Positions 1 to 11,041 of a stretch of 64,000 nucleotides of DNA are shown here, in pieces. Positions within the stretch are counted from its first letter, which is position 1; each line of letters starts with the position of its first letter. The translations under genes were made by a program, and so were the position numbers. This DNA comes from Lytechinus pictus (taxonomy: Eukaryota > Echinodermata > Echinoidea > Temnopleuroida > Toxopneustidae): positions 75,996,420 to 76,060,419 of the forward strand of contig NC_087247.1 of the NCBI RefSeq assembly GCF_037042905.1, read 5' to 3'. A model generated the notes under the pieces. It searched no databases and was not told where the DNA came from. It worked only from the letters and a program-made list of their open reading frames with translations.

Positions 1-355
1 AAAAAAAGAGAGTATTGTCATTTTTTTAAAAGAAATCTCTGTAAAGACGCGCAAGCGTATTTTGCAAGCGTATTTGAAGTCAATAAATTGACGCAATCTC
101 ACTCCTTTGCCACACCTCCTGGCGGAATGGATTTTCATTGGTTGAGTGGTATGAGAGAGCTATAAAAGCGCATTTCTAATTGGATATTGATTAAAAAAAT
201 AGGAGTGTCTTACAGAGATAAAATGAAGATAAAATTGCACTCAGAATACCAATTCGGAGAGATTTTAAGGGTATTTTATCTCACTGATTTTAACGGAGAT
301 AAAATATTTTATTTTATCTGAGATAAAATGGATCTCAGAATACCACCCCTGGAAA
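1..355. repeat. AGATAAAAT-rich dispersed repeat, one end visible
   Basis: AT-rich sequence with several inverted copies of GAGATAAAAT and its complement ATTTTATCTC (about 213-335), ending in CTCAGAATACCACCCC near 332-349. A related CTCAGAATACC lies near 241. The arrangement suggests one end of a MITE whose other end lies before the window. No coding potential is visible. Confidence 0.3.
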
Positions 356-479
356 GAGTTCCATATCCAATGCACCCCCCCCCCCACCAACAACACCAAA
401 AATAACAAAAGGTTGTTGAAAATTCCGGTTCGTTCAGATTTTTCTACGACTACGTGTATAATTTTTTTTGTATTGTTGT

Positions 480-625
480 GTTGGCACCTTAGTTGGGACT
501 TGAACTCACCTCGTTTTATCTGTAGTCAAGTCACCTGTTCCTGCTATGCTAGCGAGAAGCGCTGCCGCTGATACTGGAAGGGGTATCAGCCAATATTTCG
601 ACTAGACTTGACTCACACCCTTTAC
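480..625 (-). repeat. tRNA-derived SINE-like segment
   Basis: Read on the minus strand, an A-box-like TAGCATAGCAGG (540-551) is followed about 35 bases later by a B-box-like GAGTTCAAGTCC (496-507). That is the order and approximate spacing of a polymerase III internal promoter. No tRNA cloverleaf can be drawn, so a tRNA-derived SINE is the best guess. The 3' tail and target duplication were not found. Confidence 0.35.
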
Positions 626-649
626 TGACTAAATAAACCGATGTCTATG

Positions 650-1160
650 GACAATTACACACACTATATACATGCTCGAAATTTGACGGAATAAAGCCAT
701 ATTTTAGTATGTATTTCCACTCCCCCATCATATATGTTCTTTATAAAATAGGTGTATTATTTCAAGCATCGCGATTGGCCAATACGCGTCACATGACATC
801 CAACTTTTTTTGTGCACTGCACGGCAGTGCAAAAGGTGCGCAAAGAAAATTGACATTGCACGCTCAAGCAAACCAGTGCGGTAGAAGTCCAACAAAACTG
901 TACTGTAACTTTTTAAAAATTTGTTTCTGTGTTGCTATTTTATAAAACAAATAATGCACTTGCTCTGTCGTGCGTAAAAGTAAATGCAGAGAAAGCTCGG
1001 TTTCTTCAGATGGAGCACACTGGGCACTCGCCGCAAGCGGCTCGTGCACAGTGCGGCACCTATCTAAAGAAACCTCGCGTGCTCTGCATTTCCACTAACG
1101 CACTCGGCTGCATGCATTATTTGTATAATATTGGGCTAGATATGTGATTCTGATCCTTCT
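650..1160. other. No gene recognised
   Basis: Unremarkable AT-rich sequence. Short open frames on both strands (709-945, 929-1147, 864-1049) overlap one another and show no domain or splice logic. Confidence 0.5.
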
Positions 1161-1164
1161 TCGT

Positions 1165-1463
1165 GTTTTTATACGCCCGTTTTGACGGGACGTATTATGG
1201 TACATGTATCACGCTCTGTGTTCGTCCGTCTGTCCGTCCGTTAACTTTTCCTTGTAAACGTGATAACTTCAGTTTAACTTAACCTAGGCTCATATAATTT
1301 GGTATGTATAATACAAGCATGGATCCAAGGTAGCCTATTGATTCAAGGTCAGAAGGTCAAAGGTGAAGTCGCCATCTTCCACTTTTCTTGCTTGACCAAT
1401 AGCTCCATTAACCGCGTTACAGACGGGCGTACTATGTGCTCGCCTTTGCGACACTCTTGTTAT
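1165..1463. repeat. Dispersed repeat with ACGCCCGT / ACGGGCGT ends
   Basis: The block opens with TACGCCCGTTTTGACGGGAC, then a run of GTCCGTCYGTCCGTCCG, and closes near 1423 with CAGACGGGCGTACTATGTG. The two ends share an inverted ACGCCCGT core. I recall this type of repeat as common in marine invertebrate genomes, but the family could not be looked up. No protein-coding signal is visible. Confidence 0.4.
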
Positions 1464-1574
1464 TTTCAGTTTCAGTGGGGGTGCATATGGAACTCTTGCC
1501 AATGCCCTAAATTCCTATTTTCCCACCATTTTGAGTCAGATTTTTGATGAATAGATCTGTTTATGACATTTTAG

Positions 1575-1760
1575 GAGAAAGAGAGGGAGAACCAAAACTA
1601 CCTGTCCTGGCATCACACTTGAGGAGGAGATGAAGTCGGTTATTGACGGTGAATATGACCTAGCCCGGGGGAGTTTCCAGAAGAAGGCCCAGAACCGCCG
1701 ACCGCCAGGAGTGGAGGTCCTTCGTTGTTGCCCTACGTGCCAGGCGGCATCAGGCAGTAG
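1575..1760 (+). CDS. Candidate internal exon of an unidentified gene
   Basis: A 186-nt stretch lies between an acceptor (ACATTTTAG, ending 1574) and a strong donor (GTAAGTAAGT, from 1761). One frame is open throughout: one leading base, 61 codons, two trailing bases, so it is a symmetric phase-2 exon. The peptide is basic, contains PPGVEVLRCCPTCQ and has four cysteines near its end, two of them as a CPTC pair. I do not recognise the family. A possible terminal exon follows an acceptor at about 3851-3864 (TTTTTGCAG), where the joined codon would be followed at once by TGA. It could also be a chance open frame, because no other exon of the same gene is evident. Confidence 0.35.
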
Positions 1761-2151
1761 GTAAGTAAGTACAGTAGGCTATTTCAGGTGTAAAGTTTAT
1801 TTTTTGTTTTGAGTCGTTGCGCATCTTCTACATGTATTATCAGAATCGCGCAGATTCGGATGTGCGCAATCTTGGGACACCTTATATGTGTATCTGTCAA
1901 TGGTCCTAACTGTACTAAGAGGACTCCGTGATGATATATTTATCATTTTTACATTGTATTTTCATTCATGGAGCCTAGACAAGTCTCTGTTGACTGTAGA
2001 ACTTTGTACACAAAGATGGATTTCCCTAGAAAATCCACTTTTCCCACAATAATTTATGGGCAAACATTTAATTTTTCCAATTTGTAAGCCTTTGTATTTC
2101 AAATATAAAAAAGGCTTAACCCTAAATAGACTGGGCTATTTCGATGCCTAT

Positions 2152-2849
2152 GAAGACTGGGGGGGGGGCTGATTCAGCCCCCCTTATGATCTCGGCTGTC
2201 GATCGTGTGATCGCGACGAAAATTGGCATGCGCGTTACCCATGGCATTATCTACAAAACTATAATATCAAATTCTGCGAAAAATCTCACTGCTCATTAAT
2301 TATGCTAATTTATGCGTAAAATCAAAAGTTGGCTCTAATTAATGAAATAATGCCCCTAAAATGCTAATATTTGTTTCACATACTCTAGATAGGCATCTGA
2401 TAAAATTTATTTTTCAAAAATTAAAAAAAAAACATTTATTTTCTTATGTATTCTTTTCTTTGTTTTTCGACTTTTTGTTTTTTAGTGTTTTTTCAATGGA
2501 AATTGTCGAGGACTTTATTTTGACCATAAACAAGATAAAATTTATTGATTTTAACTTTTAAGCAGTGAAATGAAAAATGATGATACATTTATGAATTTTG
2601 GCTTAAAACACTATTTGCATTGAATTTGTACACAAATTCACGTTTTTGAGTAATTTTGGGTCTGCATGCACTTACAAAATATTGTGTAATTTCGGAAACA
2701 CGTACCCGGGGGTCACAATTTTGGTCTCAAAAGTTGCACGAGAGTTTAAAGTAAAAAGTCAGCAAGCCATGCGGTCAAAAAAATTTGAGCGGCGGATTTA
2801 TCGTGAAATATGTCGAGGGGGGCTGAATCAGCCCCCCCCCCCAAGTCTT
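2152..2849. mobile_element. MITE with GGGGGGCTGATTCAGCCCCCC ends
   Basis: The left end GAAGACT-(G)n-CTGATTCAGCCCCCC (2152-2183) is an inverted copy of the right end GGGGGGCTGAATCAGCC-(C)n-AAGTCTT (2815-2849). The terminal inverted repeat is about 30 bp and the whole element about 0.7 kb, with no transposase. Each end is also internally palindromic (GGGGGGCTGATTCAGCCCCCC type), so each could form its own hairpin. The superfamily is unknown. Confidence 0.7.
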
Positions 2850-2875
2850 TAACATGTGCATTTGTGATTACATCA

Positions 2876-3477
2876 GGGGGGTGTTTCACAAAGATTCAAG
2901 TATGACTTAGAGTCGCACTTAAATACCGGGTTGCATACTGTATGAAAGTCTTGACCACATTGGTCAGATCGTCTCATGCGGACGCACACTAATGCGTATC
3001 TATCAATAAGATCGCGCGTTGCATACATTTATCATGTACACGTCGGCATTTAAGTGAGACTTAAAGTGATTGGCTAACATTGGTTTGACTTTTAAAAAAT
3101 CTGAGCTAGAAGGTCACACTTGTCACCTGTGTCTGTGATATGTTACAAAAATGAAGCCCAGAAAAAAATTGCATTCGAATATAATTATTTAGTGCTTCAA
3201 AAATTGAAATATAAAGTGACCGAAACACCATCTTAATTTCATCCCATACACTTATGTGTACTATTTAGGCGTCTATAAGACGCCTATTTACAAAATCGGG
3301 GTTTGCCTTGTAGTTTTAGCTTTTCATTCTCAATAATGGTTGTTTTCAGGGTTTATAAGTTCTAATACATGCACTGGTACACATGTTTATTCTTGGTTTG
3401 AGAATTTTTTAAATCGGCTGCTCACAAAGTTAAACAATACCTTTAAGTCATACTTAAATCTTTGTGAAACACCCCCC
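2876..3477. mobile_element. MITE with GGGGGGTGTTTCACAAAG ends
   Basis: The left end GGGGGGTGTTTCACAAAG followed by a TTCAAGTATGACTTA stretch (2876-2912) is matched by its inverse at 3440-3477 with only a few changes. This gives terminal inverted repeats of about 38 bp on a roughly 600-bp element with no coding capacity. The end resembles that of the unrelated-length MITE at 55504-55675 (GTGTTTCAYAAAG), which suggests a common transposase source. Confidence 0.75.
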
Positions 3478-4039
3478 AGAATTGATCTTGGTTATGTGAA
3501 ATTGGCACCTTGTAATTTCTTATTCAAACTGATGGAATTATCCCATTACCATTTAAAACAAATAAAAAAGCATGAATTAAAATCATGATTAATTAAAAAA
3601 AAGAAATATGTTTTTTTCAAACAAATTTACTCTAAAATGTCCTTCCCTATACAGAGATGGTTTGGAGGTGCAGATCTTGAGGGCATCAAGCCCCCCACCC
3701 CCGACTTGACTTTACATGTTAATATTTGAAGTACTGTATAAAATATGTAACACACCCCACATTGTTGATTATTGATATTGATATTGAAACCATTTAGTTT
3801 CTAATGAATATTAAGTAGTTAATGTAGGAAAGGTTTTTATGTTTCTCATCTGTTATTTTTGCAGATGATGTAAGTTGAAATGGAAGGTGTCCTGAATCTG
3901 CACCCAGTCATCTGGTTTCGTAACACCTTTCATAGCGCCATTGGAACCTGCTCCCTACCAGTATAACATCAAACAGATTGGAAGAATAACGGCCAATGGG
4001 AAGTGCCTTTTATACCCCTACTTGCCACACAGCAGTCTG

Positions 4040-4440
4040 TGGTTTAGCGCAATCTAAACTTGATTATTGTAGCTCTTCGTGCTTGAATTAGGGCGATCTG
4101 GACCGACTGCAGATAGTACAGAATGCTGCACCTATTGTGCCATTTGCCATACACCCACTTCGCTGGCTGCAAGTCAAGGAAAGGATGTACATGAACATCA
4201 GTGTCCGTCTACTGATTTTCAAAGTCAATGACAGGGATCCAGATTACATGTATTAAAAGGAATGCCTTGTGCGTCATTTTCGTTCTAGGCGCACTTGCCT
4301 TTTTATTTTTGTGATCCTTAGTCTACCATGCACCTACAAATTAGCTACTGGTGATGAAACTTTCTCCACTACTGCTCCAAGGCCATGGAATTAGCTCCAT
4401 CCTCTCCTCCAATTTTTAACAACCTTGGATCAATATCATT
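4040..4440 (+). pseudogene. Decayed LINE reverse transcriptase, C-terminal end
   Basis: Plus-strand frames around 4097-4255 read as the typical tail of a non-LTR reverse transcriptase: DLDRLQIVQNAA, then LRWLQVKERM, then a stop after DPDYMY. Further on (about 4357-4390), FSTTAPRPWN matches the usual 'FS..AP.LWN.LP' signature in another frame. Stops and frameshifts separate the pieces, so this is a dead 3' fragment. The clade (CR1/L2-like) is a guess. Confidence 0.65.
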
Positions 4441-5109
4441 TGAGAAGACCTACCACATTCCTTATCATCTTTGCTCTGGACTTGGAACAACACTGTCACT
4501 GCCTGGTAATTTGAATTTTTTAAAATCTCATGTGCTGACTAGGATGGCATCTCAAAGTGCTTTGTATCTCACAAAATAGTGTGTTGTGTAAAAGAGAACA
4601 AGCATTGAGGTCAAGCATAAGGGTAACCATGGATATGGCCTTTGATTACTTTTTAACAAAACTGAAAAAATTCATCAAAATAGGACAAGGATAATAAAGT
4701 AATGTATGACATTCTAAGCTCTGCATTATTTTGGTGAAAGACCTCTAAGCATATGCAAGTAGCCTGCTGATGATGTCATACAGACGTACACGTACATGTA
4801 TCCCCAACTTATTATTTTGTATATAAAATTGTGTATTTAAATTGGATTGTAAACTGCATTGATGTGACTTACCTGTATTGATTATTGCTGGAAGTTCTTT
4901 TGCTACATGGGACCGGAAGACATACTTATTATTTATTACACATGAAATAATTGCTATTTCATCTGGTAACAGAACAATAAAAATGTGGGCATGATATCAT
5001 AAACTTATCTACTTGCATGTGTTAATTTTTTTATCTGATTTTGATAAAATTTTCACTATTTTGCATGGTAAATATTACTTTATTTATCATAGATATAATT
5101 ATGTTGAGC

Positions 5110-5910
5110 CTGGATATACAAGTACCCCTTTAGAGATAAATTACCCCTTTAAAGATAAATTACCAGTTGTAGTAACAATCTTAAAATGAGTTCGAACAGA
5201 ATCCAAATATAGCTCGAGAAGAAAATGCGTAATTGCTGAGAAATGAGCAAAATAAGCATGTAAATCTATCAAATGTCAGGTATTTTTCGAATCAGTTATA
5301 TTAAACTGTCCTGTCTCACATATGTTTTTCTGTGTTAGTGATCATCAGAATTATTGATTTTAAAGATAAATTCCAGTTCTGGTAACGATCTCAAAATGAC
5401 TTTTTACAGAATCTAATATAATGACCACCCAAGTGTCTGTATGAATAAAAAATATGTGCCAAAGGATTCTGGAAGAAATTGTGTAATTGCTGAGAAATAA
5501 GCAAAATAAGCGCGGATTCGGTCACTTCCGTCGGGTCTTTATTCCAGAAATAATAATACACTGTCCCACGTGTGCCTATCTGTGTTGGTGATCTTCAGTT
5601 TGAACCTTCTTAGCGTAGATTTCAAGATTTCACAAAGTTCAGTTTATGTAACTGTACCAGATCTAGATCCTCAATGATATACTGACAATTAAGCCTGGTT
5701 TTACAGACTTTCTCATGAAATCAGTGTTTACTGCAACTACTGGCATTTCTCTTTAAGTTCAAAATTCATGATTTTACAAAGATACAAGTTTACATTAATG
5801 TACCAGATCTAGATCATGTACAATATTTTGACAATTAACCTTAATTTAAAAGACTTTTTCAAGAAATAATTGTTTGCTGCAACTACTGTCATTTACCCCT
5901 AAGTGATAAT
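5110..5910. repeat. Two pairs of diverged direct duplications
   Basis: About 5145-5255 and 5360-5515 are diverged direct copies sharing AAAGATAAATT, AACAGAATC or ACAGAATC, and AATTGCTGAGAAA followed by AGCAAAATAAGC. A second pair, 5630-5760 and 5765-5905, shares TGTACCAGATCTAGATC and GCAACTACTG. There is no coding capacity. These look like old tandem duplications inside a repeat. Confidence 0.5.
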
Positions 5911-6584
5911 GTAATACAATCACAAACTTTTCATAAGAATTAATATACATGTATGATTCTTAAACCCAAATGCAAGCTTCCATAAATCCTGAAATCAATG
6001 CAACTCTGGTATTTTTTTTTACATATAGTATATTTTTACCTACATTACATAGATCTCTAAAGTTGAAGGTATATTTAATTACAATTTCAACAAAAAAGCT
6101 ATATTCTTGGAGATCATTATTATTCATAATGCCTCTGTTATGTATTAATGTATTAATGTGTATTTATGTATTGGTATAACAAACATTGTAATTATTTCAT
6201 TCCTTTGACCCTAATACTGCATTTTCATAGAAAAGTGTTTTTTTTTTAAAATCTATTTCTTTTCCTTTTTTTGCTGGTAATATCATGTTATGCAACTTTT
6301 ATTTATTAATAGAATATTTGTCATGATTTCCTAATTGAAATGCGTACACGTATTTGATTTTGTTTTCCATTTTTGTATATATTCTTTTTCTGGGGGGGGG
6401 GGGGTCATGTTCTTGAGACTGAGTCAAGTTATGCAAGGCCCTGGCATGGAAGATCATTATATTGTTACTGGGAATGCTGGACATTGTCAGACCACCTCAG
6501 TATTCACCAACAATAGATAATCCTCAATGACAAGGTCTTTGAAGTGGTGTGTGTACATTACATGTAGAATTTAATTTAAACGTT
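5911..6584. other. No gene recognised
   Basis: AT-rich non-coding sequence with a run of ten Gs near 6392. Short open frames here lack any domain or context. Confidence 0.5.
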
Positions 6585-7180
6585 TATGTCATCACGTCAG
6601 AATACGTTAAAATATATCATAGTCGACTCCAAAAGACGTCATATTCATTTCAATATGCGACGTCAATATGACGTCTATTACTAGTCAGCAATATGTTTCA
6701 AAGTCGTCATTCAGACGTCGTAGTTGACTTATAAAGACGTCATAATTACAGCAATATGACGTCTGAAACTGGTCAGGAATAGGTTACAAAGTTGTCATTA
6801 AGACGTCGTAGTTGACTTTTAAAGACGTCATAATTACATCAATATGACGTCTAAAACCGGTCAGGAATAGGTTGCATGGACGTCATTACGACGTCGTCGT
6901 CGACTCTCGAAGACGTCATAATCACGTCAATACACGACGTCAAGCTGACCCTTGATACTGGTCAGGAAAACGTTGTAAAAACGTTGCAAAGACGTCATTA
7001 AGACGTCGTAGTCAATCTTGGAGACGTCATAATGACGTCAATATACGACGTCATAATGACGTTATTCGCGGGTGCAAGATCCCGTCAATAAGACGTCATG
7101 TTACGACGTCAAAATGACGTGACACTCGTCGTTAAACTGACGTAATTATGACGTCATTTTTACCAGTTTCTGCTATCAGG
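6585..7180. repeat. GACGTC-rich satellite-like array
   Basis: Irregular tandem units of roughly 84-102 bp, marked by GTCAGSAATAKG-like anchors near 6683, 6773, 6857 and 6959. Each unit holds several GACGTC palindromes, many in the full form TGACGTCA or AAGACGTCATAAT, in alternating orientation. TGACGTCA is the consensus cAMP-response element. No ORF is present. The array abuts the LINE fragment that starts at 7192. Confidence 0.65.
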
Positions 7181-7191
7181 GCGAATTCACG

Positions 7192-7384
7192 GTCGCACCT
7201 CAATATTACTCTTCTCGTTATGGCGAAAAACTACTTTTACCTAAACCACGGACAGAATTCCTTAAGAAATCCTTTAAATATAGAGGTGCCAAGGTATACA
7301 ATGCCCTACCTTTGGACTTAAAATTGTCTCCTACCATAAACAATTTCAAAACCAAATTATCATCTCACTTCGGTGACCTGCTTA
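7192..7384 (+). pseudogene. LINE ORF C-terminal end, cut by the Gypsy insertion
   Basis: One open frame reads YYSSRYGEKLLLP, then KVYNALPLDLK, NNFKTKL and GDLL. This is the common C-terminal tail of LINE reverse-transcriptase proteins ('..TR....LP..RT....S....G...WN.LP......FK..L'). The frame runs straight into the LTR at 7385. Across the 4-bp duplication it resumes at 18465, where it adds three codons and reaches TAA at 18477-18479. The upstream part of the LINE is not present beyond the satellite. Confidence 0.7.
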
Positions 7385-9197
7385 TGTAGCACCCCTTTGG
7401 TGTACTACATAATATTTCCAGCTTATGTATTATTTCTTTATTTCATGTGAATTCTTAAATATCTTTATCATGTATTACTTTTATATGTTTCATTTCTTGA
7501 GAATATAAAATATATATTCTTCCTCCCAACTTATATCACATTCACATACCTACAGTGCATGTGTTATACATCATAAGGCTTGCCGCTTGCAGACCCTATG
7601 ATAACACACCTTTGTCTTTATATTAACCTGTCTGAGCTAAACAATGAATGCTCAGATTACTTCAAGTTTAATGGGCCTTTGTGCTCTAGACTCTAGACAC
7701 CTTCTTTGTCTGAAGAAGAATTTCCCTCCAAATTCTGTTTTGCACTCACCCCTATAGTGGACTGAACTAGTCCATTATTTGTATAGGTTAGTTTCAGATT
7801 TGAATATTATATGTTTATTTTATAAATTTTGACATATAATGAGATGTCTTATTTTAAGTATTATGTTTTATATTATATTGTTGTATTTACAAATACATAA
7901 GTATTTGTGGAGTTTAGTCAAGTAGAAATGACCATGGATCAACTCCTGGACTATTACATAATATCAAACACCCCCACAAGTTACAATATTGGAAGAGTCC
8001 GCTTTCTACTTCCAAGGGCGATGTTCCTGTCTCATCACATTTTGCTTTTGGAGATGGAGACAGAACAGACCTCCAAGAATTACCTCTCATAATTCTTGTA
8101 TTTTTAATTCCTGCTGTACAGGTAAGATCCAACAGTCATTTTCTACATATTATTATATAATTGTAATATTTATTGTGTTTTAATATTATTCATGAAATTT
8201 ATGAATAATTGATTCCAGTTCCTTGTTGTAATTTAATATTTGAAATACAGTGTGTCTGAACTTGTTTGAAAGTTCAACACTTATTGAATATTTATACTTT
8301 GGCATTTTCAATATGGCACAAGCCTTCAACCAATGAAACTATATTGATATATTCTTACTTTATTATATTCCATTATCTCAACTATTTCATAACTATTACA
8401 TTTGCTATTTTATTGATAGTCGAATATTCAAATATCGAAATGTATTGACAATATTGTAAAGAATGATTTAATTTTGATCGATAGTCAATTTGACACATTT
8501 TGCTTTTGGAGATGGAGACAGAACAGACCTCCAAGAATTACCTCTCATAATTCTTGTATTTTTAATTCCTGCTGTACAGATTTCCATTGACATGAATTGG
8601 CTCATAAGCCATCTCTCCATCTCATTGAGACCCTTATATATATAATTTCATTTTGTTTAGTTTACTATATAGTTATTACTATATTTCATTATGGTTAGTT
8701 TATTTAACTAGAAACAAAGTCATTATTCTAGTTGATATGAAGTTAACAACTCCATTTATATGGAGCTCATGATAACGGTATTAATCATTATGTGACAAGT
8801 CGTCTCATATATATATATTGTATATAATGTAAATACGTTGTATTAATAATAAAGGAATAATCATCTTTTTCCTTTAATCAAGTTAGTAAAGAAACTTTAT
8901 TTGAATGTCTTTTTATGTAGTTATTAAGTAAGTAACATATTAACTGTTGAATGCTTATGACTGTGTGTATGCTATAATATGATTGTGTATGCATGTGCTA
9001 AGGTTTAACTATTTTTAGTAGTTTATCGATATAATATTAAGTTCCACACCTAGTAGACCGACAGGTAGGGAATAAATACTGATATAGATATACATTCCCT
9101 CTATATCATTTGTATTTAATATATAATTTAAAGTCTTCCGCTGCATGTTAGTTGTATTTAAAGATCCTCCCCCTACCCGAAAAATGTCGGTGCTACA
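7385..9197 (+). repeat. 5' LTR of the Gypsy element
   Basis: Starts TGTAGCACC and ends GGTGCTACA. It contains an internal 86-bp direct duplication (8036-8121 and 8494-8579). The first copy is followed by GTAAGA and the second ends TACAG, which looks like an intron boundary pair. Short ORFs inside the LTR recur identically in the 3' LTR and are not genes. Confidence 0.95.
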
Positions 9198-9199
9198 AT

Positions 9200-9217
9200 T
9201 GGTAGCAGAGCGAGGTT
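9200..9217 (+). other. Primer binding site, initiator tRNA-Met type
   Basis: Two bases after the LTR, TGGTAGCAGAGCGAGG matches the complement of the 3' end of animal initiator tRNA-Met (TGGTAGCAGAGGATGG) at 13 of 16 positions, including the first 11. This is the expected place and length for the minus-strand primer. Confidence 0.75.
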
Positions 9218-9937
9218 TATATTTTTTTTTTAGTAGACTATAATATTGCTATGTCTTTGCAATTGTTAGGTTTATAATTTGTATGACCAAAGTGACAGTA
9301 TAATCCTTTTGATTATCTTTTAAATAAATGGTATTAAGGGAGAGAAGGTGTAAGTATAGGTATTGAGTGAAGATACCTTTAGGAACTAGTATTTGAATTT
9401 TTACCACAGTTCATTTTGTTCCATTTGTGTGTGTTATTGAAAATCCTATCTCTACACCATTTAGCTCTATTGTTTGAGTAAGAAGATACTTCGTAGGAGT
9501 GCATAACAGGTTACTTAGAAAATCTATTTTTGCATTATACTTTTGCTACATTTGCGCGCTCACTTTTGGTTCATTCAATTTAGTGGATAATTAGGGTCTA
9601 GGTACAAGACTATTCCTGATCAGATTTTGCTCCATCAATCTGTCATCTACCCAGTTTGATAAGGACATTTGTTTTGAATCCAACTCTTTGGTAGTTGATT
9701 CTCTGTTGTTAGTTTTCTTTTTCTTCCTTTCTCTCTTTGTTTTCTATTTTGATGCTGTTTGCTTTTCAGGAGCACAGTATTTTGGTTTTGTATATTTTGT
9801 CATTTTTAACTTGACATTGTTTGAATTTTGTATTTGATAGATAATTTCAGGCAATTATCTTAGGACCCTGTTCATTTTCATAATTTTCATATTTTGTTAG
9901 TTACATTTCCAATATTGTTTGATTTGATTAGTTAATC

Positions 9938-11041
9938 ATGGCTGAAGCTAATGATCTTGTTGGTACCCCCACCCCTTATGAGGTCAAGGAGGATTCGCCT
10001 CCTCCCTCTCCCTCAGATACCCTGAGTGATTTCCTCGCAGGGGCAGGGATAAGTCTTGATGAGTTGAAGCATTTAGTTAGAGGGAGTTCTAATAACTCTC
10101 AAGGAGGTATCTCTTCCTCAGAGTCATCCCAGATCCGCTTGCCAAGGCTTGGCCTCTTCTCTGGAAGAGAACCAGTCAAGCAAGGCGAAGTGGACTGGGA
10201 GACATTTCACGATGTTGCAAGGGAAATAGCCACTATGGCTGGCCTGAGCGAACAATCAAAACGTCGTGAAATAGTGACTCGCCTCCTTTTACCTGCTAAA
10301 GACTTTGCTAAGCAAGTCGCGGCAGGTACCACCTCAATCGATCTACTGGCTTATTTGGACAGCATCTATGGTGCTGTTCAAAACAACAACCTGCTGCTTC
10401 AGGAATTCATGGGATTGGTCCAAGGTAAGGATGAAAAACCATCGGATTTCCTAAAGCGACTACAATTGAAGGTTAGTAGATTAGTTGAGGTGGGGGAGTT
10501 CTCCCATCAAGCAGCAACCCAAAAGTTGCTGGACAAATTCAAGCTCGGATGTCATGACGAATATATATTGACAGTAACGAATCTGCATAACCAAATCGTT
10601 GCTCCCCCTTTTCCTAAATTAATTAGTATTATAAGAGAGGCAGAAGCAACCAGGACTGCCAAGAGGGCCCAATACAAACCCAACCCCAAAACAGCCCATA
10701 GCTATGTACAATTTGAAAACATGAGCTTGTATCACACTGAGCAACAAAAAGAGACCCAGCCAAAACACAATAAACCCCAGAAAAGCTCAAATAAAGGAGC
10801 ATCTCCTTCCAATAAATCCAAATATCATCCCTCCACATCTCGTCCCAAATCTTCCCCTCGATGCCCAGTTAGGGTAATCGTGTGCTTTAAGTGTGGTGAG
10901 TTTGACCACTATCAAGGTGATTGCGAAAACCCACCAAACGAAGATCTCAAGAATAGGAACATGGCCAAAAGAGAGGAAATTATTAAGGCCTGGGAGGCAA
11001 TTAACAAGCCACAAACTGTTAGGAGTCCCCCAAACGAGTAA
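9938..11041 (+). CDS. gag: Gag protein of the Gypsy element
   Basis: A 367-residue ORF starting at a true ATG in a leader about 740 bp after the primer site. The N-terminal third is acidic and serine/proline-rich. The middle (about residues 75-240) is a charged helical capsid-like region of the retrotransposon Gag type. Residues 316-329 form one CCHC zinc knuckle (C316, C319, H324, C329) after a basic, lysine-rich linker. Gag packages the RNA and builds the particle in the cytoplasm. The stop at 11039-11041 lies four bases after the slip heptamer from which pol is probably expressed. No break is visible. Confidence 0.9.
   Translation: MAEANDLVGTPTPYEVKEDSPPPSPSDTLSDFLAGAGISLDELKHLVRGSSNNSQGGISSSESSQIRLPRLGLFSGREPVKQGEVDWETFHDVAREIATMAGLSEQSKRREIVTRLLLPAKDFAKQVAAGTTSIDLLAYLDSIYGAVQNNNLLLQEFMGLVQGKDEKPSDFLKRLQLKVSRLVEVGEFSHQAATQKLLDKFKLGCHDEYILTVTNLHNQIVAPPFPKLISIIREAEATRTAKRAQYKPNPKTAHSYVQFENMSLYHTEQQKETQPKHNKPQKSSNKGASPSNKSKYHPSTSRPKSSPRCPVRVIVCFKCGEFDHYQGDCENPPNEDLKNRNMAKREEIIKAWEAINKPQTVRSPPNE
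11029..11035 (+). promoter_or_regulatory. Candidate -1 ribosomal frameshift site CCCAAAC
   Basis: In the gag frame the bases read C CCA AAC, a textbook X XXY YYZ heptamer, four bases before the gag stop. The pol frame is exactly -1 relative to gag and is open from 11023, so a slip here joins the two without a stop. Downstream 11044-11070 is GC-rich (GACCCCTG...GTGGGCGG...GGTGGTC) and could fold into a stimulatory stem or pseudoknot. No ATG starts the pol frame in the overlap. Confidence 0.7.
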
